Positions 8,786 through 25,606 of a stretch of DNA of 64,000 bases are shown here, piece after piece (position 1 is the first letter of the stretch; each line of letters starts with the position of its first letter). The stretch covers positions 7,130,001-7,194,000 of the forward strand of contig NZ_CP160453.1 in assembly GCF_040744945.1 (NCBI RefSeq), given 5' to 3'. The translations under genes and the position numbers were made by a program. This DNA comes from Saccharothrix sp. HUAS TT1. Lineage in GTDB: Bacteria > Actinomycetota > Actinomycetes > Mycobacteriales > Pseudonocardiaceae. Under the pieces are notes generated by a model. The model was not told where the DNA came from, searched no databases, and was given only the letters and a program-made list of their open reading frames with translations.

Positions 8786-9547
8786 TCAATCGACCAGGCG
8801 GGTCCATGAAAAGCCCGGGACGGGCTCCCTCGGACTGTTCACCCACGCCCACATAGCATCCGCCACCTGCTCTCGGGTCATCGGAGCGGCGCGATAGTGC
8901 TGCTCCGGCGCACCATCGCGGTACTCCAAGACCATGTGGTCACCACTGAACGCGGCCTGCACGTACCGGTCCTGCCCACCCAAGTCCAGAGTGAGGAATC
9001 CATGCCGTTCGATCACATCGACGGCTGCTCTGATCGATGAAGGGGTCGCCGCGAGGAAGGCTTTGCCCCGGTCGGTCTCCGCCGCTATGAACGCCGGCCC
9101 GCGAGCAGGCTCCGCCACAGCCGCCGCGATCGCCGCCGCCCGCCTCAGCGGATGACGAGTCCTGCGCTTCGCCATCGTGGCCACTGCGAGATCCACCGCC
9201 GCCACCAGCGCGCGTGCGACAAAGTCCCGCAGTTCATCAGCGGCCATCACGGGGACTGCCACTTGGACGATCTGGGAACGTTCCTTCGCCGACCACGACC
9301 CCGTGCGAATACCGGTGTAGTCGATCCCCACGACCGGCCCCGGCACGTCGAACATCACGTTGACCGACGCCTCGAGTTCCGCGTCACCGATCGCATAGCT
9401 GTCCTCCTGGCGAGTGACGGCCACAGACAGCTGGCGTGTCTGCTCGGCTGCCGCCCTGGAGGTTTCACTCAGGCCACCGACCCTGGTGCCGACGGTCAAC
9501 GACCGCCTGCGGTCACCGAGGGACGGTGCCCGTTCACTTTCGGACAT
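8786..9547 (-). CDS. Candidate immunity protein for the RHS toxin
   Basis: 253 residues, predicted cytoplasmic, with no signal peptide. I recognise no domain. The central part is Ala-rich (about 105-150), and the C-terminal half has an alternating pattern (GFLTLDLGG, YVQAAF, HMVLEYRDG) ending in a short helix MTREQVADAMWAWV. It lies directly downstream of the giant RHS toxin on the same strand with a gap of about 57 bases, exactly where cognate immunity genes sit in polymorphic toxin loci. I chose the ATG at 9547; a TTG at 9571 is also possible. The immunity role is inferred from position only. Confidence 0.6.
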   Translation of the reverse strand: MSESERAPSLGDRRRSLTVGTRVGGLSETSRAAAEQTRQLSVAVTRQEDSYAIGDAELEASVNVMFDVPGPVVGIDYTGIRTGSWSAKERSQIVQVAVPVMAADELRDFVARALVAAVDLAVATMAKRRTRHPLRRAAAIAAAVAEPARGPAFIAAETDRGKAFLAATPSSIRAAVDVIERHGFLTLDLGGQDRYVQAAFSGDHMVLEYRDGAPEQHYRAAPMTREQVADAMWAWVNSPREPVPGFSWTRLVD

Positions 9548-9604
9548 GTCGCGGCTCGCCTTTCCTGACAAGGGCCTCGTCCCGTAGAGCCGGCCTCTGA
9601 AACC

Positions 9605-18271
<8,667 letters not shown>

Positions 18272-18391
18272 TATTCCCCCCACGGTTGGCACGACCCGAA
18301 GTGGATCGCTTCCCCGATCGACGCAAGTCCACCGGAGTCAACCGGAGTGATCTTTCGACAACAATCTGCCGATCAGGTGACCACGGCACTG

Positions 18392-18477
18392 AATACCCAC
18401 CCACAGTTGACCGCCCCGCACGGGGGCAATACCAATGGAGCAATGCGATCAACAAAGCACTGACGACAGTGGGTATT
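18392..18477. promoter_or_regulatory. Widely spaced inverted repeat in the divergent RHS/SapA-like intergenic region
   Basis: AATACCCAC (18392-18400) and GTGGGTATT (18469-18477) are perfect inverted arms centred between the divergent RHS and SapA-like genes, 68 bases apart. The 357-base gap holds no gene and is more AT-rich than its surroundings. The arms could be paired operator half-sites serving both promoters. No promoter hexamers could be assigned with confidence. Confidence 0.35.
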
Positions 18478-18628
18478 TCCCTCAACCTGGAATAGGCGAG
18501 AACGAATCACCTTCACCGGAAGCGGTCACAACAAGGACCACCGCTCCACGCGGAGCGGTAACGTGTTGCCGACTCACGCCCACCACGGACACCCGAGCAG
18601 AGCCTCGGGCACGACGAGACGGGGAATC

Positions 18629-19054
18629 ATGCGACGAATAGGACAAAAATCATTCGCGGTAGCCGCGCTCATGGCGCTGTTCACCGCACCAATGGCGAGC
18701 CCGGCGAACGCCGACACCAACCCGTACACACCCGAAGAGGTGTGCGGCACCGGTTACCGGGTGATCGATTCCCGACCGGCCACCTGGAACGGCAAGGCCT
18801 ACGGCGGCGTCTACTTGATGTACAAGTCAGGCGGGTACAACTGCGTGGCGACGATCAAGTGGACCGCCATCGGCACCCCGACGGACACGATGGCCGGGTT
18901 GTACCGGGACTCCGAGAACTCCAGCCTGAACCTCATCGACCAGGGCGACTACAAGTACTACGCCGTGGTCCGCGGATACGCGCCGCACTGCATCAAGTAC
19001 GCCGGCTGGACCGGCGCGGCAGTCGCGACGAGCGGATGGGGGTGGTGCTCATAA
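18629..19054 (+). CDS. SapA-like (spore-associated protein) exported protein
   Basis: 141 residues. The signal peptide RRIGQKSFAVAALMALFTAP ends near SPANA. The mature part (VCGTGYRVIDSRP, GGVYLMYKSGGYNCVATIKW, HCIKYAGWTGAA, and a terminal Cys) has the pattern of Streptomyces spore-associated protein A: four Cys likely forming two disulfides in a small beta domain. The ATG at 18629 follows GGGGA at five bases. Its function is not known for the family; it is found on aerial hyphae and spores. Confidence 0.7.
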   Translation: MRRIGQKSFAVAALMALFTAPMASPANADTNPYTPEEVCGTGYRVIDSRPATWNGKAYGGVYLMYKSGGYNCVATIKWTAIGTPTDTMAGLYRDSENSSLNLIDQGDYKYYAVVRGYAPHCIKYAGWTGAAVATSGWGWCS

Positions 19055-19217
19055 GCCGGTCTTGAGCCAAGCTGCGCGTGCTACGGAACGAGAACGCAGC
19101 CTGTCGTCGGCGGGCTGTTGTCGACAGAACCGGAGTTCCGGAATCTTCGCGACCTGCGGCTGCTCGTTCGACTGCACCCAGACCTCCACCGACCAGACCC
19201 GGCAGGAGCGCTCTGGG

Positions 19218-19688
19218 TCACGGGTGCGGCGGGTCCAGGACGACCGCGTGCTTGGGCAGCACGCCGGGCACACCGTTCCCGTGACCGGTCACCCAGGCCT
19301 CCCCGAGGCCACCGGCCCGAGCGAGCACGCCGGCCAGCACTCCGACGACCGCCACCGCGCCACCCGCCACCGCCAAACCAAGACGCCCCGAAACCAGGCA
19401 CACCAGCCCGAGCACCACGAGCACACCGCTCGCCCACACGCCCCACCGCCACCGCGCGCGCCTGCGCTCCGTCGCCGCGACGCTGTGCACGGTGAACGTC
19501 AACTCACGCGCGCACACGACGCACCGAAGCCGGTGCCGCACGACCGGTTCTCCGCCCGCTGGACGCTGCACCTCCCACGGCACGGCACCCTGGTACTCGA
19601 ACGAGGCCTCCCCCGGTGAGCTGCGCGCCCAGAAGTTCACCCGATGACGCACCACGGCACGATGACTACTGGCTGGCTTCACCGGCAC
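19218..19688 (-). CDS. Small membrane protein with a CxxC motif
   Basis: 156 residues with the chosen start. The N-terminal half contains RCVVCARELTF, a possible metal- or disulfide-forming CxxC. Two hydrophobic helices follow (WASGVLVVLGLVCLVSG and LAVAGGAVAVVGVLAGV), then a short hydrophilic tail. No family is recognised. GTG at 19688 has GGAGG upstream; GTG codons at 19655/19652 are alternatives that would leave about 144 residues. It is divergent from the Ser/Thr kinase. Confidence 0.6.
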   Translation of the reverse strand: MPVKPASSHRAVVRHRVNFWARSSPGEASFEYQGAVPWEVQRPAGGEPVVRHRLRCVVCARELTFTVHSVAATERRRARWRWGVWASGVLVVLGLVCLVSGRLGLAVAGGAVAVVGVLAGVLARAGGLGEAWVTGHGNGVPGVLPKHAVVLDPPHP

Positions 19689-19940
19689 GCCCCCACCCCC
19701 TCCACTGCGCACCCACGCACAAACGAGCCGACGGTACCGGTCGAGGGCACCGGTTCGGGCAGCCGAGCCGGGCCGATGTCCACGGCTTTCCCCGCCCGCC
19801 GGGGTCGGATGGGCTCACGTCCTGGTCGGCCCAGGCGGCTCCTCGCTGTTACGACCACGACACGAGCCTTCCCTCGACTGTTTCGCGTCGCCGCAACTGG
19901 GCACTCGGAAGCATCGGGTCGGGTGATGAAGGGTGCTGCG

Positions 19941-21164
19941 GTGTCACTGACGGTGAACGGCAGCCTGGTGGCGGGTCGCTACCGGGTGCTGGAGTCGGTG
20001 GGTGTCGGCGGGATGGCCGAGGTCTACCGCGCCGAGGACGTGGTGCTGGGGCGTGAGGTGGCGGTCAAGGTGTTCCGGCCCGGTTGGGACGACACGGCCA
20101 GGCACCGGTTCGAGGCGGAGGTCCGCACGCTGGCCGGGCTGTCGCACCCCGGGCTGGTCCCGGTCCACGACGCGGGCACCGGCGGCGACACCCCGTTCCT
20201 GGTGATGCGACTGGTCGAGGGGCGCACCCTGCGCGACGAGATCGCCGACGGGCCGTTGCCGGTGTGGCGGGTGCGGCGGTTGGGGGCGGAGTTGGCCGAG
20301 GCCCTGGCCTACGTGCACGACAGGGGCGTGGTGCACCGCGACGTCAAGCCGGCCAACATCCTGCTCGACACCCGTGGCAAGCCCTACCTGGCGGACTTCG
20401 GCCTGGCCCACCTGCCCGGCACGACCCGGCTGACCCGCACCGACCAGCTGGTCGGCACGGCCGGCTACCTCGCCCCCGAACAGGTCCGCGGCGCGGGCGT
20501 CGACCACCCCGCCGACGTCTACGCCCTCGGCCTGGTCCTGCTGGAGTGCGTCACCGGCCACCGCGAGTACCCCGGCAGCGAGGTGGAGGCGGCCGTCGCC
20601 CGCCTGCACCGCTCCCCCGCGATCCCCGAGCACCTGCCGGTCGACCTGGCGAGCCTGCTGTCGTCGATGACCGCAACCGACCCCGATCAACGGCCGACCG
20701 CCGCCGACTGCGCCCGCGCCCTGCAGCGCACTCCGGTCGACAACACCGCCCCGGTTCCGGTCGGCGTCGCAGAGGCCGTTCCGGTGGAGGCGACATCCCC
20801 GACGCGGGTGCCGCGCAAGGCGCTCCTGGCCTCGGCCGCGGCGCTGTTGGGCGCGATCAGCATCGCGTGGGCGATCGCCCCGGGGGCTCGACCGGTGAAC
20901 TCGGCACCGACCTCCAGCAGTTCCACGACCGCCACGTCCTCCAGCACAACGGCCCCCGTCCCCACCACGCCACCACAGGCTGCGACACCGGTGACGGCAC
21001 CGGCCGAATCGCCCTCCACCCGGATCGATACCGCCACCCCCGTTCCGGCCGTGCCGGAGGTGGCGGAGGTGGCGGAGGAACGAATCGCCCAAGTCCCGGC
21101 TGCGGAACCGGGTGCGAAGAAGCAGAAGGACAAGCCGAAGCCGCCAGGTAAGGGCAAGAAGTAG
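19941..21164 (+). CDS. Membrane-anchored serine/threonine protein kinase
   Basis: 407 residues. The kinase domain (about 10-265) has the Gly loop VGVGGMAEVY, the ATP-binding K43 in AVKVF, the catalytic D134 in HRDVKPANI, D152 in DFG, and YLAPEQ. A transmembrane helix follows (about 295-312, LASAAALLGAISIAWAIA). The outside part is a Ser/Thr/Pro linker ending in a Lys-rich tail with no PASTA or other sensor domain. GTG at 19941 is preceded by GAAGGG at seven bases; an ATG at 19926 is in frame. Substrates are unknown. Confidence 0.88.
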   Translation: MSLTVNGSLVAGRYRVLESVGVGGMAEVYRAEDVVLGREVAVKVFRPGWDDTARHRFEAEVRTLAGLSHPGLVPVHDAGTGGDTPFLVMRLVEGRTLRDEIADGPLPVWRVRRLGAELAEALAYVHDRGVVHRDVKPANILLDTRGKPYLADFGLAHLPGTTRLTRTDQLVGTAGYLAPEQVRGAGVDHPADVYALGLVLLECVTGHREYPGSEVEAAVARLHRSPAIPEHLPVDLASLLSSMTATDPDQRPTAADCARALQRTPVDNTAPVPVGVAEAVPVEATSPTRVPRKALLASAAALLGAISIAWAIAPGARPVNSAPTSSSSTTATSSSTTAPVPTTPPQAATPVTAPAESPSTRIDTATPVPAVPEVAEVAEERIAQVPAAEPGAKKQKDKPKPPGKGKK

Positions 21165-21232
21165 AAGTCCTGGAGTGCCGGATCCGCAGCTGGGAATTCT
21201 TGTCCCGACAGCGACGAGGCGATGGCCCGCGG

Positions 21233-21469
21233 TCAGGACAGCGAGGCCAGGATCAGCCGCACGCCGAAGTCCAACCGCTCGGCGAACGCGTCCGGCACCA
21301 GGTGGTGGGCGGTTCGGTGCAGTGCCGGGTGCAGGTCGGGCACCAGGGCGTCGGCCAGTCGGGCCCCGTCACCGCGGGCGGCGGCTTGTTCCTCCTGGAC
21401 CAGGCCCAGCGTGAGGTAGGTCAGCGTCCACGCCGCCCAGGCCGGGCGTTCCTCACGGCGCTGCTGCAC
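21233..21469 (-). pseudogene. TetR-type repressor, C-terminal remnant
   Basis: The readable part (LTYLTLGLVQEEQAAARGDG to ERLDFGVRLILASLS) matches the last 60-70 residues of tetracycline-repressor-type TetR proteins (GFVLEEQ and FGLRLLLDGL in the family). No helix-turn-helix is found upstream on this strand, where the frame breaks into low-similarity sequence up to about 21600. It is a truncated relic. Confidence 0.55.
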
Positions 21470-21653
21470 CGACTCCCCGGTCGATGCGCTTCGTCGGCTC
21501 CGACCGCTGGTGCGCCGGGCGGTACTTCGGTGGCACCGGGACCTCCTCGCCCGCCGCCACGCTGCCAGGTCCCGCTCCAGGCGGCCCGGTCGCCCAGGAC
21601 CATCCGCTCGATCCGTGGCCGGCTATCGGCACTCCACAGCCGCTTCCCGATTT

Positions 21654-21687
21654 GTGTAGATGCAATCTACGTAGATCCTCTCTACAC
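21654..21687. promoter_or_regulatory. Nested palindrome touching the start of the DUF234-type ATPase
   Basis: A perfect 12-base palindrome ATCTACGTAGAT (21665-21676) is framed by perfect outer arms GTGTAGA (21654-21660) and TCTACAC (21681-21687). Both dyads share the centre 21670.5. The element ends two bases before the ATG at 21690, leaving no room for a ribosome site at that start. It is clearly AT-richer than the flanks. It looks like an operator overlapping the promoter and transcript start. Confidence 0.65.
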
Positions 21688-21689
21688 TA

Positions 21690-23138
21690 ATGTTCATGTC
21701 GGGTTTCGTGGGAAGACAGGCCGAGCTGCGCCTCTTGCGCAAGCGCCTCGACCGGGTGATCGCCTCCCGGGAAGGCGCCGCGATCGCCATCCGCGGCCGG
21801 CGGCAGGTGGGCAAGTCCCGGCTGGTCCAGGAGTTCTGCGACCGGGCCGACGTTCCCTACATCTACTTCGCCGCCACCAAAGGCGCGTCCTCGGTCGAGT
21901 CGATCACCGCCTTCCTCGCTGAACTCGCCGACTCGTCCCTGGCCGCCGGACAGGTCGATCCGCCCACTGGCGTCACCGGCGGATGGCCCGACGCGTTCCG
22001 CGTCCTGGGCGCGACACTGCCGGACACCCCGGCGGTCGTGGTGCTGGACGAGTTGCCGTGGTTGGCCGAACAGGACGAGGTCTTCGACGGCGCGTTGCAG
22101 ACCGCGTGGGACCGGCTGTGGTCGCGGCGCCCGGTGTTGCTGGTGCTGCTGGGCAGCGACCTGCACATGATGGAGCGCCTCACCGCCTACGACCGCCCCT
22201 TCTACGGACGTGCGGACAACCTCGTGCTCGGACCGCTCAACCCCGCCGAGACCGGCCACGCCCTCGGCCTGGACGCGGCGGACGCCATCGACGCCCACCT
22301 CGTCACCGGCGGACTGCCCGGCATCATCCGCAGCTGGCCCCACGCCATGCCACCGGCCGACTTCCTGCGCGGGGAATGCGACGACCCGGCGGCACCGCTG
22401 TTCGGCGTGCCGGAGTCCTCCTTGCTGGCCGAGTTCCCCTCACCCGACCAGGCCCACCGCGTCGTGGAATCGATCGGCGGCGACAACCGCACCCACGCCA
22501 ACATCGCAGCCACCGCCGGAAGCAACCAGGGACACATCCCCTCCGGGACGCTGTCGCCACTGCTGCGCCGACTCACCGAGGAGAAACGGGTCCTGGCGGT
22601 GGACCACCCGCTCTCCACCAAGCCCGGCAAACCGGCCCTCTACCGGATCGCCGACAGCAACCTGCGCTTCTACCTGCCCATCGGACGCGCCGTCCAGGAA
22701 CAAGCCCGCCGCGGACGCCCACACATCGGCGCCCGCTTCCTGCAACGCCAGTGGACCAGCTGGCGCGGACGCGCCGTCGAACCACTCATCCGCGAAGCAC
22801 TCGAACTCGCCGGCCAGGCCGGCGAACTGCCCTGGCCCGACACCGCCGCGGTAGGCGGCTGGTGGAACCGGCAGCACAACCCCGAGGTCGACCTCGTCGG
22901 AGCCGACCACTCCCCCATCGCCGGCCGCATCGACTTCGCCGGGTCGATCAAGTGGATCGGCAGCGCCTTCGACCGGCACGACCTCGAAACGCTCCGCCAC
23001 TCCGCCAACCACGTCCCGGGCTACGAAACAGGCCGCTCCGGACTGGCCGTCGTATCCCTGTCCGGCACCGACATCGACACCGACGACGCCGACCTCGCAT
23101 GGGGACCGGAAGAGATCCTGGACTGCTGGAAGGCCTGA
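21690..23138 (+). CDS. ATP-binding protein of the DUF234 / archaeal-type AAA ATPase class
   Basis: 482 residues. FVGRQAELRLLRKRL opens the domain. Walker A GRRQVGKS lies at 36-43 and Walker B VVVLDELPW near 116-123. A winged-helix middle follows (about 240-310, FPSPDQAHRVVESIGG, NQGHIPSGTLSPLLRRL). The C-terminus (about 390-470) is the DUF234 nuclease-like region with EVDLVG and GRIDFAGSIKW. This class is widespread, mobile and poorly understood, possibly linked to defence or regulation. Two starts (ATG 21690 and 21696) lie right beside the palindrome, suggesting leaderless, autoregulated expression. The neighbours are unrelated. Confidence 0.82.
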   Translation: MFMSGFVGRQAELRLLRKRLDRVIASREGAAIAIRGRRQVGKSRLVQEFCDRADVPYIYFAATKGASSVESITAFLAELADSSLAAGQVDPPTGVTGGWPDAFRVLGATLPDTPAVVVLDELPWLAEQDEVFDGALQTAWDRLWSRRPVLLVLLGSDLHMMERLTAYDRPFYGRADNLVLGPLNPAETGHALGLDAADAIDAHLVTGGLPGIIRSWPHAMPPADFLRGECDDPAAPLFGVPESSLLAEFPSPDQAHRVVESIGGDNRTHANIAATAGSNQGHIPSGTLSPLLRRLTEEKRVLAVDHPLSTKPGKPALYRIADSNLRFYLPIGRAVQEQARRGRPHIGARFLQRQWTSWRGRAVEPLIREALELAGQAGELPWPDTAAVGGWWNRQHNPEVDLVGADHSPIAGRIDFAGSIKWIGSAFDRHDLETLRHSANHVPGYETGRSGLAVVSLSGTDIDTDDADLAWGPEEILDCWKA

Positions 23139-23149
23139 AACAGCCGACA

Positions 23150-23168
23150 TTTCGGCAGGCACAGGGTC
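23150..23168 (+). repeat. 19-base repeat shared with the IS relic at 63.48 kb
   Basis: TTTCGGCAGGCACAGGGTC occurs here, 11 bases after the ATPase stop, and again exactly at 63483-63501 just past an IS481-like transposase relic. It is best read as the terminal segment of that element type, left here after loss of the rest. Confidence 0.65.
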
Positions 23169-23217
23169 GCCGCCCGCAGCCTGCTCCGGCACCCGCGCGA
23201 CATCGCCGGGAACGGGC

Positions 23218-23301
23218 GCACTGGTATGGGCTGACAGCGGCCACACCGGCCCGCTCCTCGGCCGGGGCCGCAAGTCCCTCGGCCTGGCGGTGGAGATCGT
23301 C
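23218..23301 (+). pseudogene. IS5-type transposase fragment
   Basis: The frame reads ALVWADSGHTGPLL, then KSLGLAVEIV, which matches the catalytic Asp block (ALVWADGGYTG...) of IS5-type transposases, also seen in the relic at 4.9-5.6 kb. Only 28 codons are recognisable. The rest of 23139-23533 holds the 19-base repeat, this scrap and a terminator-like hairpin. Confidence 0.6.
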
Positions 23302-23387
23302 AGCTCGGAACCGGCTGCTCAGGGCTCGATCAGGCCGCAGTGGTGCAGCGGCACGGAAATCACTCTGGAAGGGCCGCTCTGACGACG

Positions 23388-23424
23388 CCGGCTCCCGCGG
23401 TCACAAGAGTGGCGCGGGAGCCGG
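23388..23424. terminator. GC-rich hairpin between convergent genes
   Basis: CCGGCTCCCGCG (23388-23399) and CGCGGGAGCCGG (23413-23424) form a perfect 12-bp stem with a 13-base loop. It sits between the ATPase gene (ending 23138, +) and the Spo0M gene (ending 23534, -), where a bidirectional terminator is expected. There is no T-tract, as is common in actinomycetes. Confidence 0.6.
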
Positions 23425-23533
23425 GGTGGAGCGGCGCGCGGACGGGGGTGGGCCGCCCGCCGCGCCGGTCCCCTGGGAGGTCAGCGGATGTGCCCGAGTC
23501 GGTGCGACTGCGGGCACTCGCAGGGTTGGCGGG

Positions 23534-24526
23534 TCACTCCTCGAAGGCGAAGTCCTCGCCACCGCCGTCATCGCCCTCGAACGCGTCGTCGAGGACTTCA
23601 CCGAGGACCATGCCGCCGACCACGCCGGCCGCCGCGCCCGCGACGACACCGCCCATGCCGGGACCGCGGTGATGTCCGTGGTGGCCGTGGTGGTCGTAAC
23701 CGTGGTTCCCGTAGCCCGGCTGGCCGTAGCCGGGCTGGCCGTAAGCGGCGTGGCCGCCTCGTTGGGCGATCTGCGCCATCCACTGGTTGATCGCACCGGC
23801 CCAGTCGGTGCGCATCGCGTCGGCGTGGGTGACGTGGAAGCGGCCGAAGGCGTCGGAGCCGGAGGAGAACAGGCCGCCGCGCTTGTCCGCTTCCAGCACC
23901 ACGACCAGTTCGTGCGGGTTGGTCACGAAGGTCAGCTCGACCTGGTTGACCGCACCCGCGTACTGGCCGGGCGGGAAGAACTCGATCTCCTGGTAGAAGC
24001 CCAGTTCCTGGTTGACGCCGTGGATCCGGCCGGCCTCGACATCCGCGCTGCGGAACTGGAACCCGAGCTGCCCGAACGCCTCCAGCACCCGGTCCTGGGA
24101 CGGCAGCGGTCCGACCAGCACCGGGTCCAGGTCGCCCTTGTCGGGCGCGCCGGAGATCACCAGCTCGGTCCGCACGCCAACGGTCATGCCGGGCAGCGGC
24201 TGCCCGCCCACCGCGGTGATCGGGGTCTCCCACGGGATCGGCAGCTGGAACGGCACCGTCACCGGCTGTCCGGCCGTCACGCGCACGCCCTGCGCGACGG
24301 AGGCGCGCAGGAACTCCGACACGCCGCCGTACTCGTGGTCGCCGTGCTCGACCTCGACGCGGGTGACCAGCGACAGCACGATCTGGTCGATGTGGGCGTC
24401 GTTGCTGCCGCCCTGGATGCGGACCTGGCCGGTGATCACCTGGCCGGGCTGGGCGTGCGGGGTGTCCAGGACGGTGTCGACGGACGGGCCGCCGACGCCG
24501 AAGGCGCTGAGCATCCGTTTGAACAT
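23534..24526 (-). CDS. Sporulation-control protein Spo0M homologue
   Basis: 330 residues. The N-terminal 250 residues have the arrestin-like Spo0M fold (starting FKRMLSAFGVGGPSVDTVLD; PFQLPIPWETPI; GELTFVTNP-type segments). A Gly/His/Tyr-rich low-complexity region follows (about 258-285), then a Gly/Ala hydrophobic stretch GGVVAGAAAGVVGGMVLGE and an acidic end. GGAGGAAG precedes the ATG. Spo0M acts in cytoplasm or septum in Bacillus sporulation; its role in actinomycetes is not settled. It follows the two CNNM-type genes on the same strand with 36 bases between. Confidence 0.85.
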   Translation of the reverse strand: MFKRMLSAFGVGGPSVDTVLDTPHAQPGQVITGQVRIQGGSNDAHIDQIVLSLVTRVEVEHGDHEYGGVSEFLRASVAQGVRVTAGQPVTVPFQLPIPWETPITAVGGQPLPGMTVGVRTELVISGAPDKGDLDPVLVGPLPSQDRVLEAFGQLGFQFRSADVEAGRIHGVNQELGFYQEIEFFPPGQYAGAVNQVELTFVTNPHELVVVLEADKRGGLFSSGSDAFGRFHVTHADAMRTDWAGAINQWMAQIAQRGGHAAYGQPGYGQPGYGNHGYDHHGHHGHHRGPGMGGVVAGAAAGVVGGMVLGEVLDDAFEGDDGGGEDFAFEE

Positions 24527-24562
24527 CGGGTTTCTTCCTCCGGAGGGGGGTGAGCGGACAGG

Positions 24563-25606
24563 TCAGGTGGTGCGCAGCAGGGGGTCGGTCTCGTCCTCGA
24601 ACTCGCCGATCAGCTCTTCCAGCAGGTCCTCCAGGGCGGCCAGGCCCACCACCCGGTCATCGGTGTCGGCGACCAGGGCGAGCTGGGAGCGCTCGGCGCG
24701 CATCTCGGTCACCGCGGCGGCCACGGGCAGCGACGCCGCCAGCACCAACGGGGCGGTCATCAGCTCGCGCGCGGTGTCGTCGCGCCTCTGGGAGGTCGCG
24801 CGGACCGCCTCGCGGATGTGGACCAGGCCGACGAAGCGGCCGTGGGCGCCGAGCACCGGGAACCGGGAGCGGCCCGATTCGAGGCTGCGGCGTTCGATCG
24901 ACCGCGCGGTGGTGTGCTCGGTGACGCTGACGGCCTGCTCGATGGGCAGCATGACCTGGGCCAGGGTGGTGTTCTGCACCTGGAGCATCCGCGTGAGCAA
25001 CCGCTGCTGGCCCTCGGGGATCAGGCCGTGCTCGCCGGACTGGCGCACGAGCATCCGCAGGTCGTCCGGGCGGTGGGCTTGGGCGAGCTCGTCCTGGGGT
25101 TGGACCTTCAGCGCGCGCAGCAGGGCGTTGGTCAGGCCGTTGAGACCGGTCAGCACCCAGCGCACGGTGTGGGCGAAACCCCGGAACGGGATGGCCAGCA
25201 GCCGGGCCGAGCGCTCCGGGTGGGTGATCGCCCACGACTTCGGGGCCATCTCGCCGAGCACCATGTGCAGGAACACCACCAGCACCAGGCTGATCGTGAA
25301 CGCGATCGCGTAGGCCACCGCGTCGGGCAGCCACGCGCCCAGCAGCGGGTCGAGCAGGTCGGCCAGGGCGGGCTTGGCCAGCGCGCCCAGGCCCAGGGTG
25401 CACAGCGTGATGCCCAACTGCGCGCCGGCGAGCATCAGCGACAGCTCGCGCACGCCCGCGATCGCGGCACGCGCGGCGCGGCTGGTCTCGGCGTCGGCCT
25501 CCAGCCGGTGCCGCTTGGCGGCGATCAGCGCGAACTCCGCGGCCACGAAGAAGGCGTTGGCCACCAGCAGCACCAGCGAGACGAGCAATGCCCAGGTGGT
25601 GCTCAT
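24563..25606 (-). CDS. CNNM/HlyC (CorB/CorC-type) membrane protein, shorter paralogue
   Basis: 347 residues. The N-terminal CNNM (DUF21) domain has several membrane helices (about 5-30, 60-85, 95-120) and the family motif FVAAEFALIAAKRHRLE. A CBS pair follows (about 205-330), and the C-terminal CorC_HlyC domain is essentially missing. Its ATG overlaps the TGA of the longer paralogue (ATGA), so the two are co-translated and may form a heteromer. The family is tied to Mg2+/Co2+ homeostasis. Confidence 0.87.
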   Translation of the reverse strand: MSTTWALLVSLVLLVANAFFVAAEFALIAAKRHRLEADAETSRAARAAIAGVRELSLMLAGAQLGITLCTLGLGALAKPALADLLDPLLGAWLPDAVAYAIAFTISLVLVVFLHMVLGEMAPKSWAITHPERSARLLAIPFRGFAHTVRWVLTGLNGLTNALLRALKVQPQDELAQAHRPDDLRMLVRQSGEHGLIPEGQQRLLTRMLQVQNTTLAQVMLPIEQAVSVTEHTTARSIERRSLESGRSRFPVLGAHGRFVGLVHIREAVRATSQRRDDTARELMTAPLVLAASLPVAAAVTEMRAERSQLALVADTDDRVVGLAALEDLLEELIGEFEDETDPLLRTT

